Origin: Ruminococcus sp.
GTDB lineage: Bacteria > Bacillota > Clostridia > Oscillospirales > Acutalibacteraceae
Reading direction: 5' to 3'
Length of the DNA stretch: 17,462 nt
Assembly (NCBI GenBank): GCA_023667385.1
Contig: JAMPAE010000011.1
Span: 1-17,462, forward strand
Shown: piece by piece, positions 12,844 through 17,462 of the stretch
How positions within the stretch are numbered: the stretch's first letter is position 1
Layout: the number at the start of each line of letters is the position of its first letter
Made by a program: the position numbers and the translations under genes
The notes under the pieces: model-generated
What the model saw: the letters and a program-made list of their open reading frames with translations, nothing else
Databases searched by the model: none
Told to the model about the DNA's origin: nothing

Positions 12844-13377
12844 TTACTCCATGAATGTCAGAACATCATCAACGCTGTTTCGCTTTGGCATTTTCGGCTC
12901 AATGTCGGGATAGCCGAGGCTGATGATGCAAACAACTTCCTCGCTGTCATCAATTTTGAGGAAATCCCTGACTTTTGCTTCATCATAAAGACCCATGATG
13001 AGCGTGCCGAGACCAAGCTCGTGAGCTTTCAGGCAAAGGTTTTCAATTTGCAGTGCACAGTCGAAAAATTGGAAGCCGTCTTTCAAATGAGTGCTGTAGC
13101 TGCCGTCAGGCTCAAAGCCGCTTTTGCCCTTAACAACGGTTGCCGCAATGAGAACAGGTGCATCTTTGACGTTGTTCTGATTATACGGCGGCAGGCAGGC
13201 TGCAAGCTCGTTTTTCTTTTCGCCATCTGCGGCATAAAACCTTGCAACCTGTGAATTTTTCCATGACGGAGCCAAAATTGCGCACTCAATCAGTTGACGG
13301 ATAACATCTCGGTCAACGCTCTGAGTTTTATATTTTCTGATACTTCTTCTTGTTTCGATACAATCCTGAAGCTGCAT
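12844..13377 (-). CDS. Nitroreductase family protein (FMN-dependent)
   Basis: Predicted FMN-binding NAD(P)H oxidoreductase; natural substrate unknown. The 177 residues show the family start RRSIRKYKTQSVDRDVIRQL, LAPSWKNSQVARFY (FMN binding), and ENLCLKAHELGLGTLIMG in the later helix. The ATG at 13377 is preferred because AGGTG lies 6-7 bases upstream; a GTG three codons earlier falls inside that RBS. It is the first gene of a two-gene unit with the methyltransferase and is read from a good promoter. Confidence 0.9.
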   Translation of the reverse strand: MQLQDCIETRRSIRKYKTQSVDRDVIRQLIECAILAPSWKNSQVARFYAADGEKKNELAACLPPYNQNNVKDAPVLIAATVVKGKSGFEPDGSYSTHLKDGFQFFDCALQIENLCLKAHELGLGTLIMGLYDEAKVRDFLKIDDSEEVVCIISLGYPDIEPKMPKRNSVDDVLTFME

Positions 13378-13412
13378 TAAAATCACCTACTTAAATTATT
13401 ATCTGCTTTACT

Positions 13413-13442
13413 ATTATAATTCGTCGGTGCGTTTTTAGTCAA
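13413..13442 (-). promoter_or_regulatory. Promoter of the nitroreductase-methyltransferase operon
   Basis: On the - strand TTGACT, 18-bp spacer, TATAAT, about 36 bases upstream of the nitroreductase start. Confidence 0.75.
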
Positions 13443-13459
13443 GTGCTTTTGTCAATACT

Positions 13460-13498
13460 GCGGGAAAAGTGCTTCATGATTTTTCTGATTTTTCCCGC
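13460..13498. repeat. Inverted repeat in the divergent intergenic region
   Basis: GCGGGAAAA and TTTTCCCGC form 9-bp perfect arms around 21 nt. It lies between the nitroreductase (-) and M28 peptidase (+) promoters. It has no T-run of terminator type and could be an operator or a stray hairpin. Confidence 0.45.
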
Positions 13499-13567
13499 AT
13501 ACCGAAAAAGAAAAACTGAATTTTGCAGAAAATTTGATTAACAAAAATAAAATTTTTAAAATTTAGG

Positions 13568-13596
13568 TTGTGATTTTTGGTGAATAGTGGTAATAT
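13568..13596 (+). promoter_or_regulatory. Promoter of the M28 peptidase gene
   Basis: TTGTGA, 17-bp spacer, TAATAT, preceded by an AT-rich block (13544-13565) that could act as an UP element. About 50 bases before the start codon. Confidence 0.65.
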
Positions 13597-13645
13597 AGTT
13601 ACATCGCTGTTCGTTGAACAGAAATAGATTTTTTGGGGGTACAAA

Positions 13646-14983
13646 ATGAAAGAAGAAACAAGAAAATATGCTCGTGAAGCGTTCGACATTGTTGAACACG
13701 CCGCAAAGAAAATCGGCTCAAGACTTCCGGGCTCAGACGGAGAAAAGAAGTATGCTGAATACATGGGCAACAAGCTTCGTGAAATCGGCATTGAGCCAAA
13801 AACGGAAGAGTTCGCAGTTTCACCAAGGTCATCAATCGGCGGCATTCCTTATGCAGGTTGGTTTGGCGTAATTCTCAGCGGACTCGCTTACATCGCACTC
13901 GAAATTACATCTGTATGGTTTGGCATGGCGCTTGCGTCAATTGCAGTTTTTGCATGGCTCATTCTCAGCGTTTTCCTTTATAAGACATGGTTCGATATGT
14001 TCTTTAAGCAGGAAATTTCACAGAATACCTATGGTGAACTTCTTCCGGAAGACGGAAAATATGATTACACAATCATCCTTTCAGGTCACACAGACACAAG
14101 CTGGACATGGCGTCACTCAGAGCACGCTTATAAATTCAGAGATAAGCCGATTCTCGGAATCATCGCAACCTATGGTAAGGTTGGCTTCGGTGCAATCTGC
14201 GTGTTCTTCATGATGGCAGTTTCAATCGCAATGACAATCATTTATGCAGGTCAGCTCGCAGGCGCAAACTGGGCATTCAGATTAATTCAATCAGCATCGT
14301 TCGACAATTTCAGGTTTGCAATGCACTTCCTTCCGATTATCACTGCAATCGGTTCATTCCTCGTTGTTATGTGGGCTGACCCGAATCCACGCAACGCATC
14401 ACGTGGTGCAATGGATAACGCAACAGGCTGCGCACTCAGCTATGCAGTTACTAAATATTTCAAGGAAAACCCTGAAAAAATGCCGAAAAATTGCCGTATC
14501 ATTGATTTCAACTGCGGCAGTGAAGAAGCAGGCCTCAGAGGCTCAATGGCTTTCGCTCAGGAGCACAAGGGCGAGGAAATCCTCAAAAACGCATGGAACA
14601 TCAACATTGACTCAGTTGCCGATAAGGATTACTTTGAAGTTGTAATTAAGGATGACTGGCAGTTCACACGTTTTGACACAGACATGGAGAAAATGTTCAA
14701 GGACACATTCAACGAAATGAACATTCAGAGCAAAACAAACGGCTGCATTCACAACCCTGTTGGCGGCTGCGACAGCACACCGATGACAAAGGCTGGCATT
14801 AAATCTGTTACCTTTGCCGCTCAGAACCCTGTTCTTACATATTACTATCACACATGGCGTGATATGCCGGAGCGTTTTGAGGTTGAAACAGTTGGTGACG
14901 GTTTTGAAGTTATCCTCGGAGTAATTGACAAGATTGCAAAGTTCCAGGAAGAAAAAGGCTTCAACGGCCCGCAGACAAAATAA
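13646..14983 (+). CDS. M28 family metallopeptidase with four transmembrane segments
   Basis: Zinc aminopeptidase-type enzyme, probably membrane embedded; substrate unknown. All six expected metal/catalytic residues are visible: H148 in SGHTDTS, bridging D257 in RGAMDNATG, E293 (base) and E294 in GSEEAGLRG, D322 in INIDSVAD and H402 in YYYHTWRD. Hydrophobic segments are at about 69-90, 92-112, 178-200 and 226-243. The last two fall between H148 and D257, which in ordinary M28 enzymes are only some 10-20 residues apart, so a membrane hairpin seems inserted in the catalytic domain. There is no signal peptide at the N-terminus. The start has GGGGGT 5 bases upstream. It is a single-gene unit with its own promoter and terminator. 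Confidence 0.87.
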   Translation: MKEETRKYAREAFDIVEHAAKKIGSRLPGSDGEKKYAEYMGNKLREIGIEPKTEEFAVSPRSSIGGIPYAGWFGVILSGLAYIALEITSVWFGMALASIAVFAWLILSVFLYKTWFDMFFKQEISQNTYGELLPEDGKYDYTIILSGHTDTSWTWRHSEHAYKFRDKPILGIIATYGKVGFGAICVFFMMAVSIAMTIIYAGQLAGANWAFRLIQSASFDNFRFAMHFLPIITAIGSFLVVMWADPNPRNASRGAMDNATGCALSYAVTKYFKENPEKMPKNCRIIDFNCGSEEAGLRGSMAFAQEHKGEEILKNAWNINIDSVADKDYFEVVIKDDWQFTRFDTDMEKMFKDTFNEMNIQSKTNGCIHNPVGGCDSTPMTKAGIKSVTFAAQNPVLTYYYHTWRDMPERFEVETVGDGFEVILGVIDKIAKFQEEKGFNGPQTK

Positions 14984-15004
14984 GCTAAAGCTATAGAATA
15001 ATTT

Positions 15005-15035
15005 AACCGCTCCGATTCGGGGCGGTTTGCTTTTG
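15005..15035 (+). terminator. Terminator of the M28 peptidase gene
   Basis: 10-bp stem AACCGCTCCG with CGGGGCGGTT (one T-G pair), loop ATT, then TTGCTTTTGG. About 20 bases after the stop codon. Confidence 0.75.
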
Positions 15036-15049
15036 GTATCCATATAAAG

Positions 15050-15078
15050 ATAAACCGCCGAATTAACCGACGGTTTAT
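15050..15078 (-). terminator. Probable terminator of the iolC operon
   Basis: ATAAACCGCCG pairs with CGACGGTTTAT with one mismatch. On the - strand it is followed by TTTATCTTTATA. It lies 15 bases past the iolC stop and backs onto the M28 terminator. Confidence 0.65.
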
Positions 15079-15092
15079 TTCTTTATCTAATC

Positions 15093-16109
15093 TCAAACTC
15101 TTGCGACCATTTCGCCGTAGAGTTCTTTTTCTTCTTTGATGAATTTTTCAACTGCTTCAACGCTTGGCATTGCTGCTGAACAACTGTGAGCCGAAATGAG
15201 CATTGATGCGCTTGCCGTGCCAAATTCAAGGGCGTCGATTACCTCCCAACCCTCAAGCAGGCAGCGAATGAATGCTGATGCATAGCCGTCGCCTCCGCCG
15301 AAGCCTTTCATTGCCTTAACGGGGAACGGTTTGATTGAATAGCTCTTGCCGTCGTTTGTATATGCGGTTGAGCCATCCTTGCCATGCTTGATGATGACAA
15401 TTTTGTTGCCGTAGCTCTGCCAGAGCTTTGCACTTTCTTCATCAGTCTTACAAACGCCTGTGATGGCCTCGGTGAGGTCATATTCTTCACGTGAACCAAG
15501 GATGATGTCGCTGTTTCTGGCAACCATTGAATAATAAATCGAAATTTCATCTTTATTCTTCCATGTGTATGCACGATAGTCAATGTCAAAAATGACAACA
15601 ACGTTGTTCTTTTTTGCAAGCATCATGGCTTTGAGGGCAGCCTCTCTTGACGGACTTTGAGCAAGTGCAGTGCCCGAAATGACAATTGCTTTTGCTGATT
15701 TTATGTAATCCTCGCTGACTTCTTCAGGCTCAAGCATGAGGTCTGCAACGCCGTCACGATACATCAGAATGCTGCTTTCTGTTGGACTTTTGATTTCAGT
15801 GAAGGTCAGGCCGATTTTTTCGCCGTTTTTGGCTCTGAAAATGTTTGAGGTGTCAATGCCGTCTTTTTTGAAATAATCAACAACAAAGTCGCCGTGCTGG
15901 TCATCGGAAACCTTGCCGATGAAGCCGACTTTTTTGCCGAGCCTTGCAAGACCGACTGCAATGTTGGCAGGTGAGCCGCCAACGTATTTGTTGAAGTTGC
16001 AGCTTTCTGCAAGAGGTCTGTTCATGTCTGTGGGGTTGAAGTCAATTGCAACTCTGCCGATGGGGATGACATCAAGCGGTTTTGATTGGTCAAATTCAAC
16101 GTATTTCAT
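15093..16109 (-). CDS. iolC: 5-dehydro-2-deoxygluconokinase
   Basis: PfkB-family kinase that phosphorylates 5-dehydro-2-deoxy-D-gluconate (DKG) to the 6-phosphate, a late step of myo-inositol catabolism. The 338 residues show the N-terminal PLDVIPIGRVAIDF and the sugar-binding YVGGSPANIAVGLARLG (about 42-58), IVISGTAL, VVVIFDIDYRAYTWK (typical of IolC) and the ATP/anion-hole motif GFGGGDGYASAF with catalytic D274. It is 18 bases after the aldolase gene, with an AAAGGAAA RBS, so the two are cotranscribed. The pairing with a class II aldolase is what assigns the DKG pathway; a related PfkB kinase of other specificity is less likely given the IolC-type sequence. Confidence 0.87.
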   Translation of the reverse strand: MKYVEFDQSKPLDVIPIGRVAIDFNPTDMNRPLAESCNFNKYVGGSPANIAVGLARLGKKVGFIGKVSDDQHGDFVVDYFKKDGIDTSNIFRAKNGEKIGLTFTEIKSPTESSILMYRDGVADLMLEPEEVSEDYIKSAKAIVISGTALAQSPSREAALKAMMLAKKNNVVVIFDIDYRAYTWKNKDEISIYYSMVARNSDIILGSREEYDLTEAITGVCKTDEESAKLWQSYGNKIVIIKHGKDGSTAYTNDGKSYSIKPFPVKAMKGFGGGDGYASAFIRCLLEGWEVIDALEFGTASASMLISAHSCSAAMPSVEAVEKFIKEEKELYGEMVARV

Positions 16110-16127
16110 AATGGTTTCCTTTCTTAA

Positions 16128-16976
16128 TTAATCAGCCTTGCCGACCGAATAAAAAATTTCCATGTGTTTTTTTGCATTTTGATATGCGCCCTCAATCTCT
16201 GCTGAATGCAGGTCATAATATCCGCAGATTTTGCCTGCATCATAGCTTTCACGAACGGTTCTTTCAACGGAGTCAAAGGTTGCTGTTGCAATGTTAATTT
16301 TTTTGATTCCGTTTTGGTGACATTTGATGAAATCATCGGGGCTGATGCCTGTTCCGCCGTGAAGTACAAGCGGAATTTCAACGCTGTTACGCACCTGCTC
16401 CAGAATGTCAAAACGGAGATTCGGCGCTTGCTTGTAGTTACCGTGAGCGTTTCCGATTGCAATTGCGAGCGCATCAACTCCTGTTTTTGCACTGAACTCA
16501 ACCGCTTGAGCAGGGGAAGTGCATCGCATTGCAATGTTTTCACTTCCATCCTCACTGCCGCCGACGCAGCCGATTTCAGCCTCAACAGCCGCACCGTAAG
16601 GTTTTGCCATTTCAACAACCTTTTTGGTCATTGCAATGTTTTCCTCAAGCGGAAGATGCGAGCCGTCAAACATAACTGACGTGAAACCGAGCTTAAGTGC
16701 CTGCTCAATGCAGGGGAGGGTTGTGCCGTGATCGAGATGAACAGCAACAGGAACCTTTGCCTGTTTTGCCGCTGCAACCATGAGTGGTCCGATGACAGCA
16801 AGCGGTGAAAAGTTCAGGCGTACCTCTGCAATTTGAAGGATGATTGGCGATTTGGTTTCTTCAGCCGCCTTGATGACGCCAAGCACCATTTCCATGTTTG
16901 CAACGCTGAATGAGCCAACTGCATAGTTGCCCTTTTGAGCGTCAGCAAGCAAATCTTTCATATTAACGAGTGACAT
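16128..16976 (-). CDS. Class II aldolase, probably 6-phospho-5-dehydro-2-deoxygluconate aldolase (IolJ type)
   Basis: Zinc aldolase that would split DKG-phosphate to dihydroxyacetone phosphate and malonate semialdehyde; fructose-bisphosphate or tagatose-bisphosphate aldolase activity is the alternative. The 282 residues show GSFSVANMEM, VPVAVHLDHG (catalytic D82, zinc H83), SVMFDGSHLPL, AIAIGNAHGNY (zinc H178), IPLVLHGGTGI (zinc H206) and KKINIATA (N228). The ATG at 16976 is chosen because an AGGAGAG RBS precedes it; an in-frame start 16 codons upstream would add residues outside the family. AIAIGNAHG rather than a GTSHG version fits the IolJ/GatY side of the family. Its place directly before iolC supports IolJ. 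Confidence 0.85.
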   Translation of the reverse strand: MSLVNMKDLLADAQKGNYAVGSFSVANMEMVLGVIKAAEETKSPIILQIAEVRLNFSPLAVIGPLMVAAAKQAKVPVAVHLDHGTTLPCIEQALKLGFTSVMFDGSHLPLEENIAMTKKVVEMAKPYGAAVEAEIGCVGGSEDGSENIAMRCTSPAQAVEFSAKTGVDALAIAIGNAHGNYKQAPNLRFDILEQVRNSVEIPLVLHGGTGISPDDFIKCHQNGIKKINIATATFDSVERTVRESYDAGKICGYYDLHSAEIEGAYQNAKKHMEIFYSVGKAD

Positions 16977-17005
16977 AATTATATCTCTCCTTTGCTTTAA
17001 TCTGA

Positions 17006-17062
17006 AATCAGGAATTGATGACAATTTTAACGGAGCTCACTCCTAACTTTTCATTCCTGATT
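17006..17062. repeat. Inverted repeat upstream of the aldolase gene
   Basis: AATCAGGAAT and ATTCCTGATT form perfect 10-bp arms separated by 37 nt, with a small inner GGAG/CTCC pair. It lies in the 158-base gap between the kinase and the aldolase genes and has no T-run. It could be a regulator site or leader structure. Confidence 0.45.
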
Positions 17063-17134
17063 ATATCTAACTATGCGGACTCAATCTTCTCATAAGTACA
17101 ATCTACTCCGCAATATCAGCCGCACGCAAGAGCT

Positions 17135-17462
17135 TTAGCGTTTTACTCTTGCGCCTGCGCCGCCCATGATGGCTTCAACTTCCTTTTTGCTTGCCATTGT
17201 GGTGTCGCCCGGAGTTGTCATTGCAAGTGCACCGTGAGCTGCGCCATAGTTAACTGCAAGCTCTGCATCACCGGTTTCCATCAAGCCATAGATAAGACCC
17301 GATGCGAATGAGTCGCCGCCGCCGACACGATCCATGATTTCAAGACCTTTGTAATCTTTAGCCTTGTGGATTTCGCCGTCTGCCCAGCAGATTGCACTCC
17401 AGTCATTGACAGTTGCAGTTTTAACTTCACGCAAGGTTGTTGCAACTGCCTTGAAGTTCGGA
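17135..17462 (-). CDS. PfkB-family sugar kinase, C-terminal part (2-dehydro-3-deoxygluconokinase-like; 5' end outside window)
   Basis: Would phosphorylate 2-keto-3-deoxygluconate, a product of hexuronate breakdown. Only the last third is present; the frame is open to the window edge, reading PNFKAVATTLREVKTATVND before the visible domain, so the TTG at 17434 is internal. Motifs: VATTLREVKTATVNDWSA, typical of KdgK-like kinases of Clostridia, and DRVGGGDSFASGL, with the catalytic Asp and anion hole. Same strand as the aldolase and iolC, 158 bases upstream, so it may belong to one carbohydrate cluster. An 8-bp inverted repeat (CGCAAGAG/CTCTTGCG) spans its stop codon, without a T-run. Confidence 0.82.
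   Translation of the reverse strand, partial: PNFKAVATTLREVKTATVNDWSAICWADGEIHKAKDYKGLEIMDRVGGGDSFASGLIYGLMETGDAELAVNYGAAHGALAMTTPGDTTMASKKEVEAIMGGAGARVKR

Noticed and set aside
13474..13845. 123-codon - strand frame in front of and inside the M28 gene
   Set aside because: It crosses the M28 promoter and start, has no RBS, and its product has no recognisable motif.
17125..17153. CGCAAGAG/CTCTTGCG inverted repeat as a terminator of the sugar kinase gene
   Set aside because: It starts inside the coding end and lacks a T-run on the - strand, so I do not list it as a terminator.

Overview
The window looks like a chromosome segment of a low-to-medium GC, Gram-positive gut Clostridium relative (Ruminococcaceae/Oscillospiraceae-like). 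The basis is the gene content and order (rpsF-ssb-rpsR, a ribF end), strong AAGGAGG ribosome binding sites, consensus sigma-A promoters, many intrinsic terminators, and secreted proteins built from FN3, Ig-like and InlB-type repeats. This placement is inference; no rRNA or other taxonomic marker is present.

Left part (1-3105, + strand): the 3' end of ribF, an overlapping HAD phosphatase that seems to have lost its last 17 codons to an in-frame stop, and a membrane protein with an N-terminal zinc ribbon, closed by a terminator. Then, on the - strand, the ribosomal/replication operon rpsF-ssb-rpsR (3199-4236) with a consensus promoter and a clear terminator.

Centre (4380-5016, + strand): two tandem, separately transcribed genes, each encoding a 36-residue amphipathic peptide. 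The peptides are 21/36 identical, many shared residues use different synonymous codons, and both units have the same extended -10 promoter layout, a strong RBS and a strong terminator. This is the most likely undescribed system in the window. On the - strand follows an operon of a GPH-type symporter, an M20 peptidase (ATGA overlap) and a secreted FN3-repeat protein (9955 to 5067).

Right of centre (9956-12525): a gene-poor stretch with a structured repeat, then a divergent pair: a small XRE-type regulator (-) and a secreted CHAP/NlpC-like multidomain protein (+). Between them lie two matching 17-bp inverted repeats placed exactly over the facing promoters, so the regulator probably controls itself and the secreted protein.

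Right end: a two-gene - strand operon (nitroreductase, then methylguanine methyltransferase-type protein), a + strand M28 peptidase with transmembrane segments inside its catalytic domain, and a - strand carbohydrate cluster: the 3' end of a PfkB sugar kinase (KDG-kinase-like), a class II aldolase (IolJ/Fba type) and IolC. The aldolase and IolC together fit phosphorylation and cleavage of 5-dehydro-2-deoxygluconate; no other iol genes are in view.
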